Shown here: in pieces, positions 19,343 to 28,110 of the stretch
How the letters are laid out: each line of letters opens with the position of its first letter
Numbering within the stretch: the stretch's first letter is position 1
Assembly: GCF_014652715.1 (NCBI RefSeq)
Contig: NZ_BMZI01000001.1
Coordinates: 397,623-461,622 of the forward strand
DNA from: Salinicola rhizosphaerae
GTDB taxonomy: Bacteria; Pseudomonadota; Gammaproteobacteria; Pseudomonadales; Halomonadaceae
Reading direction: 5' to 3'
Length of the DNA stretch: 64,000 bases
Program-made: the position numbers and the translations under genes
The notes under the pieces: generated by a model
Databases searched by the model: none
What the model saw: only the letters and a program-made list of their open reading frames with translations
Told to the model about the DNA's origin: nothing

Positions 19343-21159
19343 GAGTCCTCCTCGTCGTCAAACGGGTGAGCGATATCGAAACGAATGGGGCCGACCGGAG
19401 AGATCCAGCGCACGCCGACGCCGGCGCCCGTCTTGAGCGCGTCGGGCCACCACTCGTCGAAGGCGTTGCCGGTATCGACGAAGGTGGCACCCCAGAAGTT
19501 GCCGGTGACGTGGCGCTGATACTCGATGCTGCTAGTGAGCATGTGCTGGCCGCCGAGAAGCTCGCCGTCGTCGTTTTCCGGCGAAAGACTCTCGTAGGAG
19601 TAACCGCGAATGCTTTGATCGCCGCCGGCGAAAAAGCGCAACGACGGCGGAATCTTGTCGAAGGTATTGGTGGCCATGGCACCGCCACCGATGCGACCGA
19701 CGAAGCGATTTTCGCTGCCCAGCATGCGGATCCACTGCGAGCTGAACGTGGTGCGCACGAAGCGGGCATCGGAGCCCCAGGCCGGTTCCGACCACTCCAG
19801 GGTCAACTGCTGCTTGTCACCCCAGGTCGGAAATATCGGGTTGCGCGTGCGCGTGCGGCTCCAGCTGATGCCGGGATAGAGCAGCAGTACCGCGTCGTCC
19901 TGGTCGGCCTGGGTGAAGTCCTCGTAGGTGGTCTGCCAGTAGAGATCCTGCACCCAGCCGTTGGAAAACTCCCAGTGGCGCGCCAGCTGGACAGAGCTCT
20001 GAAAGCTCTGCGTATCTTCGTTGTCGACGTTTTCCAGGCCGTAGCGAACCCGATAGCTGTCTCTGAGCGGATTGGCTAGCGGTATGGTGTATTCGCCCGA
20101 AAAACGCTGCTCCGGCGCTGACAGATAGAGAGAATTGGTCAGGCTGTGCCCGTAACGGTTGAGCCACGGCATGGTCCAGGAGAACTGGGTTCGTGGCCCC
20201 ACGTCGGTGGCGTAGCCGATGCCGACTTCGAACTGGTGACGGTCCGCTGGCGTCAGCTCGACATCGACCGGCACGATCGTCGGCTGACTGTCGGTGAGCT
20301 GCCGTGCGACCTGCAGGCCGGGGCCGCCGAGAACTTCCGTGACGTCGGCCGTCGTCTCTCGGCCGGTGGCGTCGGCATACCACTGACTGGTTGCCGCTGG
20401 CGAGGCGTCGTCGTTGACACGCGGGCGGACGGCCACACCGCGGAACCAGTCGGTCTGCCCCAGATTCTGATTCAAGGTGGCGAGATCGCCGGCGAGATAG
20501 GGATCTCCTGTCTCGAACGGGACCATGTTCTCGAGGCGCTGCCGCTCGATCTGGCTGCCGTTGAAGTGCACGTGGCCGAAGCGATAGCGGGTCCCGCTAT
20601 CCATGTCGAGAAAGATGCGGGCACTGTTTTCCCAGGGCCGCACCTCGATGCGCTGCTGACGGAAGCGCGAGTTGAAGTAGCCACGCTCCAGTGCCAACGT
20701 CGAGAGCTGGCTCTTGAACCCGTCATAGCGGGAGTGAAGTAGCGGATCGCCAACCTTGAGGGGGTCTGCCGCCATGACTTTCTCGAACGCGTCATCCTTA
20801 GCGGCGTCTCCTTCCAGGGAGACATCGAGCTGGGTGATCTTGGTGCGCTCGCCAGGCTGGATCGTGATGATGACCTGCTCGTTGTCCTTGGCGGGATAGC
20901 TCGTGGTAAGCGTGGCATTGTAGTACCCGTAGGCCTGCAGCGCCTGCTGCGCTCGCTCCTTGACCACGGCATCGAGTCGTGTGCGCGTCGACTGACTGTC
21001 AGCTTCCAGATCGGCAAGAATATTGACGACGTTGTCCGCCGCGGCGCCGGACATGCCCTTCACCGTCACGTCGAGCGCCCAGGCATGCCCGGCGACCGGC
21101 AGAGAGGCCGCTGCCGTCAACCCGAGAAGTCCCTTCCGTAGGACCTTGATTCCGGCCAT
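19306..21159 (-). CDS. tamA: translocation and assembly module subunit TamA
   Basis: TamA is an outer-membrane Omp85-family protein partnering TamB. The 617-residue precursor starts with a signal peptide (MAGIKVLRKGLLGLTAAASL, cleavage after AWA about residue 28), followed by POTRA domains (about 28-270) with GYYNATLTT and ERGYFNSRFRQQ, and a C-terminal 16-stranded barrel ending in phenylalanine (IGPEF). The barrel's conserved loop 6 region is seen as RFFAGGDQSIRGYSYESL. GGAGG seven bases ahead sets the ATG at 21159. It lies four bases after the preceding coiled-coil gene, so that gene, tamA and tamB form one operon. Confidence 0.95.
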   Translation of the reverse strand: MAGIKVLRKGLLGLTAAASLPVAGHAWALDVTVKGMSGAAADNVVNILADLEADSQSTRTRLDAVVKERAQQALQAYGYYNATLTTSYPAKDNEQVIITIQPGERTKITQLDVSLEGDAAKDDAFEKVMAADPLKVGDPLLHSRYDGFKSQLSTLALERGYFNSRFRQQRIEVRPWENSARIFLDMDSGTRYRFGHVHFNGSQIERQRLENMVPFETGDPYLAGDLATLNQNLGQTDWFRGVAVRPRVNDDASPAATSQWYADATGRETTADVTEVLGGPGLQVARQLTDSQPTIVPVDVELTPADRHQFEVGIGYATDVGPRTQFSWTMPWLNRYGHSLTNSLYLSAPEQRFSGEYTIPLANPLRDSYRVRYGLENVDNEDTQSFQSSVQLARHWEFSNGWVQDLYWQTTYEDFTQADQDDAVLLLYPGISWSRTRTRNPIFPTWGDKQQLTLEWSEPAWGSDARFVRTTFSSQWIRMLGSENRFVGRIGGGAMATNTFDKIPPSLRFFAGGDQSIRGYSYESLSPENDDGELLGGQHMLTSSIEYQRHVTGNFWGATFVDTGNAFDEWWPDALKTGAGVGVRWISPVGPIRFDIAHPFDDEEDSWRLHFSIGPEF

Positions 21160-21163
21160 GGTT

Positions 21164-22171
21164 TCAGCCTCCGCGACGCTGCAGGTTGGATACATCGGTG
21201 ATCAGGGAAGTCACGCGCCGCGTCAATTGAGAGCGGCTCGCCTCCAGCGAACCGATCCGCTCGCTCAATTCCCGAATGTCGCTGTCGCTGGCCCCGCTCG
21301 GCAGATTACCGACGCGGGACTGCAATGCTTCGAGACTGGCATTGAGAGCGGTCTGCCCCTGGCGAAGTTCCGTGACAGAGCTCTCGAGCGCCGCGATGCT
21401 GTCGCTGGACGGCTGACTGTCGACGCGTTTCTCGAGCGCGGCGATCGACGACTGCAGGCCATCGATGGCAGCGCCTGTCTCCTCTCCGTCGGATTGGGCT
21501 ACCTGCTGGCTCAGTGACTGCTGCGTCTGTTCGAGGTCGTCGACGGTGCTGGCGAGCCGTTGACGCTGTTCTTGCTCGTCGCTGAGCGCGCTCTGGACGG
21601 CGTCCAGCTGCTGCGACTGGGACGTCTGGCCCTGCTCGAGCGTCTCGAGACGCGTGGACAGGGCCGCGCGCTGATCCTGCCCGGTACTCTCGAGCGAGGT
21701 AAACGATGACTGCAGTGTCCCGATCAGCGCTTTCAGGTCTTGGTCGCTCGACTGAAGTGAGGTTAGCTGCTGATCGACCTGATCGGCCTGCTGCGTGTCG
21801 GCCACTCGAGTCTCGAGACTGCCGACGGCGGCGCGCGTCGCGTCGAGCTGTTGGCGAAGACGATCGAACTCCGCACGCAGACTCTCGCCGGAAGCATCGA
21901 GCGTCGAGCCAGTCGCGTCGAGCCGCTGATTGAGACGGGCAATCTCCGCATCGCGCGCCTGCTGAATCTGCCAGTACTGCCAGGCGCCGCCGGCCAGCGC
22001 TGCGATCAATAGTAGAATCAGCAGCCAGAGCGGCCAGACCCGCGGGGGTCTTCGCGCCGGCGTCTTTGGTACATGGCGGGAACGGCCGGAAGCGGCGCGA
22101 GCCGAGGTCTTGTCGCCACGATCGGGAACGATAGCGGGAGAGACACGGGGATCATCGGATTGTGGTGGCAT
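21164..22171 (-). CDS. bitopic coiled-coil membrane protein of unknown function, first gene of the tamAB operon
   Basis: I do not recognise a named family. The 335-residue protein has a basic, proline-rich cytoplasmic N-terminus (residues 1-45), a single membrane helix (about 46-66, WPLWLLILLLIAALAGGAW) and a long Gln/Ser/Asp/Leu-rich segment (about 68-325) with heptad-like spacing, predicted as periplasmic coiled coil by the positive-inside rule. It has no cysteine in the main body and no catalytic motif visible. The ATG at 22171 is the first gene start of the unit; its stop lies four bases before the tamA start. Context suggests a role with TamAB in the envelope, for example spanning or organising the periplasm, but that is an inference. 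Confidence 0.85.
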   Translation of the reverse strand: MPPQSDDPRVSPAIVPDRGDKTSARAASGRSRHVPKTPARRPPRVWPLWLLILLLIAALAGGAWQYWQIQQARDAEIARLNQRLDATGSTLDASGESLRAEFDRLRQQLDATRAAVGSLETRVADTQQADQVDQQLTSLQSSDQDLKALIGTLQSSFTSLESTGQDQRAALSTRLETLEQGQTSQSQQLDAVQSALSDEQEQRQRLASTVDDLEQTQQSLSQQVAQSDGEETGAAIDGLQSSIAALEKRVDSQPSSDSIAALESSVTELRQGQTALNASLEALQSRVGNLPSGASDSDIRELSERIGSLEASRSQLTRRVTSLITDVSNLQRRGG

Positions 22172-22509
22172 TGCCGTCTTTTTACCTTACCGGGGTCGTG
22201 CTGGCCTGAGAGATGACGTCGTGATGATGCTCAGTGCCCTGGCATGTCGTCCCTGCGCTCGGGCCACGATGCATGCCGGAAGAGACAGTGTCACGGATTG
22301 CCGTCCGATGCAGCGCCAGATGCCTTCGCCGGACGACGAGCTCGTATCACGTTACGTGAAACCCGAGACGAAGCCTAGGCTTGGCAGCGGGCTTCAGGCG
22401 TGATAACCGGCTCTCATCATGGCGTTACGTCACGCTTTCAAGATAGGATGCACGCCGATATGAATCATTGTGTTTCGACTCCCACCCTGCTTGGCATCCG
22501 TCTCGTTCT
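22172..22509. other. 338-bp divergent intergenic region
   Basis: This is the space between the tamAB operon (leftward) and the SOD-like gene (rightward) and must hold both promoters. I found no convincing -35/-10 pair, terminator or repeat. Open frames crossing it have no recognisable product. Confidence 0.6.
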
Positions 22510-23151
22510 ATGACGAACTTCCACCCCCGCTTTGAGCTCCCTGCTCTCCCGTTCGAGCGCCATTCGCTGGAGCCAGAGATATCTCGCGCGCAGATCGATC
22601 TGCTCTTCAGCCATTATCATCGCGGCCATCTGGAAGCGCTGAACCGGAGCATTGCCGTCGACGAGCCGGGCTCGCTGGCGACGCTGGCCGGATCGCTCGG
22701 CTCCCCGGCCGTGGCGCGACATGCCGGCGAGGCGTGGAATCTCGTCTTCTTCTGGCACGGGCTGACGCCGCATGGGGTGCCGGTACCGCGTGAGTTGATG
22801 ACGCGGGTGATCCGTGATTTCGGCGATCTTGCCAACCTGCAGGCCCGCTGGCGCGCCCGCGTGACGAATGGCACCGGCGGCTGGTCATGGCTAGGCGTCG
22901 AGAGACTGGGAAGCGCAAGAGTAGAAAGGCAAAGCGTGGCAAGAGAAGGAGCACAAAGACTGGTGCTCGTCGAGAGCGAGACTGGCAGCGCGCCCCGCGA
23001 CATCGTGCCGCTGCTGGCACTGTCGCTATCCGCCGAGGCTTACAGCGTCGACTTCGGTGAAGACCGCGGGCGATATTTCGATGCGCTGTGGCCGCATCTC
23101 AACTGGGAAATCGCCGCGCTCAATCTGGAAATCGCCCCCACGTCGGCATGA
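22510..23151 (+). CDS. degenerate Fe/Mn superoxide dismutase-fold protein
   Basis: The 213-residue protein aligns along its length with iron/manganese SODs: FELPALPFERHSLEPEIS at the N-terminus, HYHRGHLEALN, AWNLVFFWHGL, GGWSWLGVE and HLNWEIAALNL at the end. The first metal ligand is kept (H35), but the second histidine is L78 (WNL instead of WNH), and the DxWEH ligand pair is replaced by S172 and E176 (SLSAE). It should therefore not bind the catalytic metal in the normal way. A purine-rich stretch of about 45 bp (22910-22960) adds residues missing from E. coli SodB. The ATG at 22510 matches the SOD N-terminus; no strong ribosome binding site is visible. It is a single gene; function unknown. 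Confidence 0.85.
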   Translation: MTNFHPRFELPALPFERHSLEPEISRAQIDLLFSHYHRGHLEALNRSIAVDEPGSLATLAGSLGSPAVARHAGEAWNLVFFWHGLTPHGVPVPRELMTRVIRDFGDLANLQARWRARVTNGTGGWSWLGVERLGSARVERQSVAREGAQRLVLVESETGSAPRDIVPLLALSLSAEAYSVDFGEDRGRYFDALWPHLNWEIAALNLEIAPTSA

Positions 23152-23248
23152 CCGCAGTGAGAAATCGAATGCGGTCAAGGCTCGAGACAGCGCGCAAGCA
23201 CAGGGAAAATCGCGATGAAGACTCGCCGGCACGGCCGGCGAGCCGTGC

Positions 23249-24538
23249 TCACGCAGGGTCGGCGCGTCGGCCGATGCCCCGGTAGACGAAACCACGCGAG
23301 GCCACGTAAGCCGGGTCGTAGATATTACGTCCGTCGAGAATCAGCGGGGTTTTCATCGCCTGCAGCAGACGTCGCCAGTCCGGATTCCAGTAGCACTTCC
23401 ATTCCGTGACCATCAGCAGCGCATCCGCGCCTTCGCAGGCGGCGTAGAAATCTTCCGTACACGGCTGCAACTGCGGGTGATCGGGATAGAGTTCGCTCAG
23501 CGCATGCAGTGCCGCCGGGTCGTGAACGCGCGTCTTCACTCCCTGGGCCCAGAGAGCCTCAAGCAGTGTCAGCACCGGCGCGTGGTCGATACGTGCCGTA
23601 CCCGGCTTGAAGGCAGCGCCCCATATACCCACGGTGCGACCTTCCAGCTCTCCGTGGAAATGATTCCAGAGCTTGCGAAACAGCGTCTCCTTCTTGCCTT
23701 CGTTGATATCCAGCACGTGCTCGAGCAGGTGGGATTCACGACCGGTCGCATGCTGGACATCGGCCAGCCGCATCAGATCCCGCGAAAAGCTCGGCCCGCC
23801 GAAACCGCAGCCAGGGTAAAGATACTCGAACCCGATCCGGGTGTCGGCGCCCATCCCTTGACGCACGAACTCGACGTCCACGCCCAGCGAATCGGCAAGG
23901 CCAGCGAGCTCGTTCATGAAGCTGATGCGCGTCGCCAGCATGCCATTGATCGCCAGCTTGGTCAGCTCGGCAGCGCGCCGAGGCATGAGCTGGAAAACTT
24001 CGTGACGACGGTTGAACGCGCGCAGCAGCTCGCGAATCTGCTGCGTCGCCCATTCGTCCTCACTGCCGAGCAGCCAGTGCGCCGGACGCGTGAAGGTCTC
24101 CCAGGCGCGCCCTTCTTCGATGCGGTCCGGGAGCGCCACGGCAACCTGGCCAGCGTGGCCCAGCAGCGCTTCGAGTTTCTCGGTCTGACCGACGGGGAAC
24201 GTGGAATTGTTGACGATCACCAGCGGCGTGGACTGCCGGCCGGGCCCACGCTCGACATACTGCTCGGCAGCCTCGCGTTGCTCTGGCGACAGGGCCAGCC
24301 AATGAATATCGGCGTCGACATCGTCTGCAACTTCATCGACCAGCGTCAACTGCCCGGACGCCTGACCTTCGGCGATCTGTGCCTTGAGTCCGGGCTCGCT
24401 CGCCAGCCAGTCGGCATCGGCCAGGCGCTGCCAGGGCGAATCCGCATGAGGCAGCCAGGTCACCTGGTGTCCGACCGAGCACAAGGCGGCAGCGGCGGTG
24501 GCCGCTGCCAGTTCGCTACCGTGTACGACCACGCGCAT
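23249..24538 (-). CDS. UDP-glucose/nucleotide-sugar dehydrogenase-like protein (catalytic cysteine missing)
   Basis: The 429-residue protein has the three-domain layout of UDP-glucose 6-dehydrogenases, with NNSTFPVGQTEKLEALL, the central ELTKLAINGMLATRISFMNE (K194, N198) and the C-terminal GAAFKPGTARIDHAP and HDPAALHAL. However, the canonical GGSCFPKD is GGPSFSRD here, so the catalytic cysteine position is S250 (D254 is kept), and the N-terminal NAD loop GxGxxG reads HGSELAAA. Normal oxidation of UDP-glucose to UDP-glucuronate looks unlikely. It starts four bases after the galU stop and is surely co-transcribed with it; GalU makes UDP-glucose, the expected ligand. It could be a binding or regulatory homologue or have changed chemistry. 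Confidence 0.85.
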   Translation of the reverse strand: MRVVVHGSELAAATAAAALCSVGHQVTWLPHADSPWQRLADADWLASEPGLKAQIAEGQASGQLTLVDEVADDVDADIHWLALSPEQREAAEQYVERGPGRQSTPLVIVNNSTFPVGQTEKLEALLGHAGQVAVALPDRIEEGRAWETFTRPAHWLLGSEDEWATQQIRELLRAFNRRHEVFQLMPRRAAELTKLAINGMLATRISFMNELAGLADSLGVDVEFVRQGMGADTRIGFEYLYPGCGFGGPSFSRDLMRLADVQHATGRESHLLEHVLDINEGKKETLFRKLWNHFHGELEGRTVGIWGAAFKPGTARIDHAPVLTLLEALWAQGVKTRVHDPAALHALSELYPDHPQLQPCTEDFYAACEGADALLMVTEWKCYWNPDWRRLLQAMKTPLILDGRNIYDPAYVASRGFVYRGIGRRADPA

Positions 24539-24542
24539 GGCT

Positions 24543-25430
24543 TCAGCCCTCGGACGCGTATTGCTTGATCAGTTGGGTAAAGCCCTTGCCGAGCGTCGGA
24601 TGCTTCTTGCCGAGCGCCAGCGTGGCCTCGAGGTAGCCGAGCTGGCTGCCGCAGTCATAGGTCTGGCCTTCCATGCGATACGCCTCGGCACCGTTCTGTC
24701 GGCGCAGCGTCTCGATCGCGTCGGTGAGTTGAATCTCGTTACCGGCACCGGGCTTGGTTTCGGCCAGAATCGGGAAGATCTCGCCAGGCAGCAGGTAGCG
24801 ACCGATGACGGCCAGCGTCGAGGGAGCTTCCTCCACCTTCGGCTTCTCGACCATGCCGGTCAGGGGTGCGCTGGCGCCCGGAGCCGGTTCATCGCCCTCG
24901 AGCGCCACGATACCGTATTTGTAGGTCAACTCCTGCGGCACGGTCTCGACCATGATCTGGGATTTTCCGGACTTGTCGTAGGCCTCGATCATGCCGGCCA
25001 GGTCGTTGCTGGCCAGCCCCTCGTCGTCGATCAGCACATCCGGCAGCATGACCGCGAAGGGATCGTTGCCGACGACGGGACGCGCGCAGAGAATGGCGTG
25101 ACCGAGACCGAGGGCTTCCGGCTGACGTACGCTGATGATGTTGACGTCATCGGGAATGATGTTGCGCAGCTCGTCGAGCAGCTCGTCCTTGCCCTTGGCT
25201 TCGAGCTGATTCTCGAGTTCGAAATGTTTGTCGAAGTGATTTTCGATGGCGCTCTTGGAAGAGTGCGTGACCAGGACGATCTCCTTGATCCCGGCCTTCA
25301 CCGCCTCCGTGACCACATACTGGATCACCGGCTTGTCGACGATGGTGATCATCTCTTTCGGGATCGCCTTCGAAGCGGGCAAGCAGCGGGTGCCGAATCC
25401 GGCAACGGGGAGTACAGCCTTGCGAATCAT
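24543..25430 (-). CDS. galU: UTP--glucose-1-phosphate uridylyltransferase
   Basis: GalU forms UDP-glucose from UTP and glucose-1-phosphate for polysaccharide, LPS and osmolyte synthesis. The 295-residue protein starts MIRKAVLPVAGFGTRCLPAS, with the nucleotide-binding loop and KAIPKEMITIVDKP; further conserved blocks are GLGHAILCARP, VMLPDVLID and VEKPKVEEAPS, and GLYLLPG-like GRYLLPGEIF. AAGGA seven bases ahead supports the ATG at 25430. It is first in a two-gene unit with the UGD-like gene and diverges from ubiG across 400 bp. Confidence 0.95.
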   Translation of the reverse strand: MIRKAVLPVAGFGTRCLPASKAIPKEMITIVDKPVIQYVVTEAVKAGIKEIVLVTHSSKSAIENHFDKHFELENQLEAKGKDELLDELRNIIPDDVNIISVRQPEALGLGHAILCARPVVGNDPFAVMLPDVLIDDEGLASNDLAGMIEAYDKSGKSQIMVETVPQELTYKYGIVALEGDEPAPGASAPLTGMVEKPKVEEAPSTLAVIGRYLLPGEIFPILAETKPGAGNEIQLTDAIETLRRQNGAEAYRMEGQTYDCGSQLGYLEATLALGKKHPTLGKGFTQLIKQYASEG

Positions 25431-25830
25431 CTTTTGGTCCTTCCCTTCCTGGGTATGAAATCAGCGACTGACGACGACGGTCGTCGCATCCTTTGACTAG
25501 CTTAACGGCGTCAAACACGAAAGCACAGTCGCAGTATCGCGACAGTTTGCGTCATCTTTTGGCTGCCGACGTGAACGATCAACGATCGACACCTGTCGCC
25601 TCGGCGACGTGCCCGGTGCATTCACCATGCCGCGACGCGCCGACGGGTGCCGATCGTGGGACATCTCGGAATCGATGTCGATCCGGCCTCGCCGACGGCC
25701 ATATCCGTAGTAGAATCATATCCATATTAGATTAGTCGAGTGTCCAAGGTTGTCATCGGGTCTGCGACGGATGATGCCCCCGATTCCCGACACCGGAAGA
25801 TGCATCACTCATCCCGGGAAGGATAGTTTC
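25431..25830. other. 400-bp divergent intergenic region
   Basis: This separates galU (leftward) from ubiG (rightward). It contains a TTGACG hexamer on the minus strand (25508-25513) without a matching -10, and an A+T-rich patch at 25700-25740 that may hold the ubiG promoter. No gene, repeat or terminator is supported. Confidence 0.55.
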
Positions 25831-26595
25831 ATGACGAGTTCTCCTCACCAAGACACGTTTCGCGACAATGTCGATCACGCCGAGATCGCCAAGTTCGATG
25901 CTCTCGCCAGCCGGTGGTGGGATCGCGAGGGCGACTTCAAGCCGCTGCACGACATCAATCCGCTGCGCCTGGGATTCATCGACGCGCAGGTTCCCCTAGC
26001 CGGCAAGCGCGTCCTGGACGTGGGCTGTGGCGGCGGCATTCTCAGCGAGGCGATGGCACAGCGCGGGGCCGACGTCACCGGCATCGATCTGGGCGAAGCG
26101 CCGCTATCGGTCGCCCGGCTGCACCAGCTCGAAAGCGGAGTCGACGTTGACTATCAGTGCATCAGCGTCGAGGCGATGGCCGACCAATCCCCTGCCAGCT
26201 TCGATGTCGTGACCTGCCTGGAAATGCTCGAGCACGTCCCGGATCCCGGCTCGGTGATTCGTGCCTGCGCCAAGCTGGTGAAACCCGGTGGGCATCTATT
26301 TTTCTCGACGATCAACCGCAATCCCAAGTCCTATGCATTCGCTATACTCGGCGCCGAGTATGTTCTCGGACTGCTGCCGAAAGGCACGCACGATTACCGC
26401 AAGTTCATCCGCCCTTCAGAGTTGTCGGCCTGGTGTCGGGCGTGCGGGCTTCGCCTCAAGCATCAGACCGGCCTCACCTACAACCCGGTGACCCGACACT
26501 ATCGACTCTCGCGTCATGATGTCTCGGTCAATTACATGGTCCACGTCCGCCCCGAATGGACCGGACCCAGCGATGACGATGCCGACGACGCATGA
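25831..26595 (+). CDS. ubiG: ubiquinone biosynthesis O-methyltransferase UbiG
   Basis: UbiG carries out both O-methylations in ubiquinone synthesis using SAM. The 254-residue protein has the UbiG N-terminus ([20 protein letters not shown]), the SAM motif [17 protein letters not shown], the acidic loop [11 protein letters not shown], and [17 protein letters not shown] and [25 protein letters not shown] at about 25818 supports the ATG at 25831. It overlaps the next gene by four bases (ATGA). A short acidic tail (SDDDADDA) closes the protein. Confidence 0.95.
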   Translation: MTSSPHQDTFRDNVDHAEIAKFDALASRWWDREGDFKPLHDINPLRLGFIDAQVPLAGKRVLDVGCGGGILSEAMAQRGADVTGIDLGEAPLSVARLHQLESGVDVDYQCISVEAMADQSPASFDVVTCLEMLEHVPDPGSVIRACAKLVKPGGHLFFSTINRNPKSYAFAILGAEYVLGLLPKGTHDYRKFIRPSELSAWCRACGLRLKHQTGLTYNPVTRHYRLSRHDVSVNYMVHVRPEWTGPSDDDADDA

Positions 26596-27272
26596 CACCA
26601 GTGCTTACACGTCCCGCTGCCCTGTTGTTCGACCTGGACGGCACTCTGGTCGATACGGCCCCGGATCTGGCCGAAGCGACCAATCGACTTCGCGAACATC
26701 ATGGGCTGCCCAGGCTTGCGTTCGACACGATCCGCGAACAGGTCTCCAACGGCGGCAGTGCGCTGGTGACGCTGGCGCTGAACCTGACGGTAACGGACGC
26801 CAACCATGCCCGCGCACGCGATTTCCTGCTGGAACGCTATGCCGAGGTGGTCGCCGATCGCAGCCAGGTCTTTGAAGGGCTGGAAGCGTTGCTGACGCGC
26901 TGGCAGCGGGCGCAGCGGCCCTGGGGAATCGTCACCAACAAGCCGCGGCGGTATGCCGAACCGCTGATCGACGCGCTGGGTCTGCAGCCGGGAGCGCTCT
27001 ACTGCGCCGACGACCTGCCGGTCAAGAAGCCGGAGCCGCAACCGCTTTGGGCCGCGGCGCACCAGCTGGGCACATCACCTTCGGCCTGCTGGTATATCGG
27101 CGATCATCGCCGCGACATGGAAGCTGCACGGCGTGCCGGAATGACAGCCGTCGCGGTGCGTTATGGGTATATCGATGCCGATGACGCTAGCGAAGACTGG
27201 CCCGCCGATGCCTGGTTCGAGACGCCGGCGGCCCTGATTGCGGCTATCGATGAACGATGGCCAGAGGCCTGA
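26592..27272 (+). CDS. mupP: HAD phosphatase, probable N-acetylmuramic acid 6-phosphate phosphatase MupP
   Basis: This is a 226-residue HAD-superfamily phosphatase of the phosphoglycolate-phosphatase type, with motif [13 protein letters not shown] (D14, D16), motif II GIVTNKP, motif III lysine in VKKPEP and motif [14 protein letters not shown]. The order ubiG-mupP-yciK is that of Pseudomonas, where this protein removes phosphate from MurNAc-6-phosphate in the cell-wall recycling route with AmgK and MurU. By sequence alone it could be a Gph-type phosphoglycolate phosphatase; the name rests on gene order. It is translationally coupled to ubiG and converges with yciK 16 bases later. Confidence 0.8.
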   Translation: MTPVLTRPAALLFDLDGTLVDTAPDLAEATNRLREHHGLPRLAFDTIREQVSNGGSALVTLALNLTVTDANHARARDFLLERYAEVVADRSQVFEGLEALLTRWQRAQRPWGIVTNKPRRYAEPLIDALGLQPGALYCADDLPVKKPEPQPLWAAAHQLGTSPSACWYIGDHRRDMEAARRAGMTAVAVRYGYIDADDASEDWPADAWFETPAALIAAIDERWPEA

Positions 27273-27288
27273 CAGCCGGCTCTGGGCA

Positions 27289-28050
27289 TCAGCCTCGCGG
27301 CGGCTGCGCGTCGAACATCTCACCGTTGGCGTGAAGACTGTCGTCTCCCATCAGCCACAGGTAGGTCGGCAGGATTTCCTCGGGCGCTCTGACCGATTGA
27401 GGATCTTCCTCGGGATAGGCGGCCTGTCGCATCGCGGTGCGGGTAGCACCGGGATTGAGTGAGTTGAACCGCACTGGGCCGTCACGACGCTCATCGGCCA
27501 GAATCTGCATCAGACCCTCGGTGGCGAACTTCGAAGTCGAGTAGGCGCCCCAGTTGGCGCGGCCCTTGCGACCGACGCTGGATGACGTAAAAACGACCGA
27601 CGCCCGTTCCGCCGACGCGAGCAGCGGCAGTAGCGCCTGGGTCAAGCCAAGCGTCGCGGTGAAATTGACCTGCATCACTTGCGCCCAGGTTTCCAGATTC
27701 GCGTCTTCCACGCTGAGCCGTTCACCCAGAATGCTTGCGTTGTGCAGCACCCCGTCAAGACGACCGAACTCCGAAGAGAGCTTGTCGGCGACGGCCTGGT
27801 AATCCAGCGACGTCGCGCTTTCCAGATTGAGTGGGAAGATGGCCGGCTGCGGAGCCCCTGACGATTCGATGGCGTCATACACGACCTTGAGACGACTGAC
27901 GCTTCGCCCCAGCAGCACCACGGTCGCGCCGTGGGCGGCAAAAGCCAATGCCGCAGCGCGACCGATGCCAGCACTTGCCCCGGTCACGAGTATCACCCGC
28001 CCCTCGAGTAGCGTTGACGGCGCCTGATAGTCGATATGGCATTTCATCAT
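27289..28050 (-). CDS. yciK: short-chain dehydrogenase/reductase, YciK family
   Basis: This is an NAD(P)-dependent oxidoreductase of 253 residues with a Rossmann TGASAGIGRAAALAFAAHGA motif, the VLHNASILG segment, catalytic Ser in FTSSSVGRKG and the YSTSK active-site pair. The YciK signature (DYQAPSTLLEGRVILVTGAS) is present. Substrate unknown. The start at 28050 or 28047 (two adjacent ATGs) is preceded by GGGAGA. It follows cpoB on the same strand after 60 bp and could receive read-through from the Tol-Pal operon. Confidence 0.9.
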   Translation of the reverse strand: MMKCHIDYQAPSTLLEGRVILVTGASAGIGRAAALAFAAHGATVVLLGRSVSRLKVVYDAIESSGAPQPAIFPLNLESATSLDYQAVADKLSSEFGRLDGVLHNASILGERLSVEDANLETWAQVMQVNFTATLGLTQALLPLLASAERASVVFTSSSVGRKGRANWGAYSTSKFATEGLMQILADERRDGPVRFNSLNPGATRTAMRQAAYPEEDPQSVRAPEEILPTYLWLMGDDSLHANGEMFDAQPPRG

Positions 28051-28110
28051 CTTGTCTCCCGAGGGGGTGACGCCTTGCCTGGGTGGGATGCGCTACCGGC
28101 GAAGTCGTCG

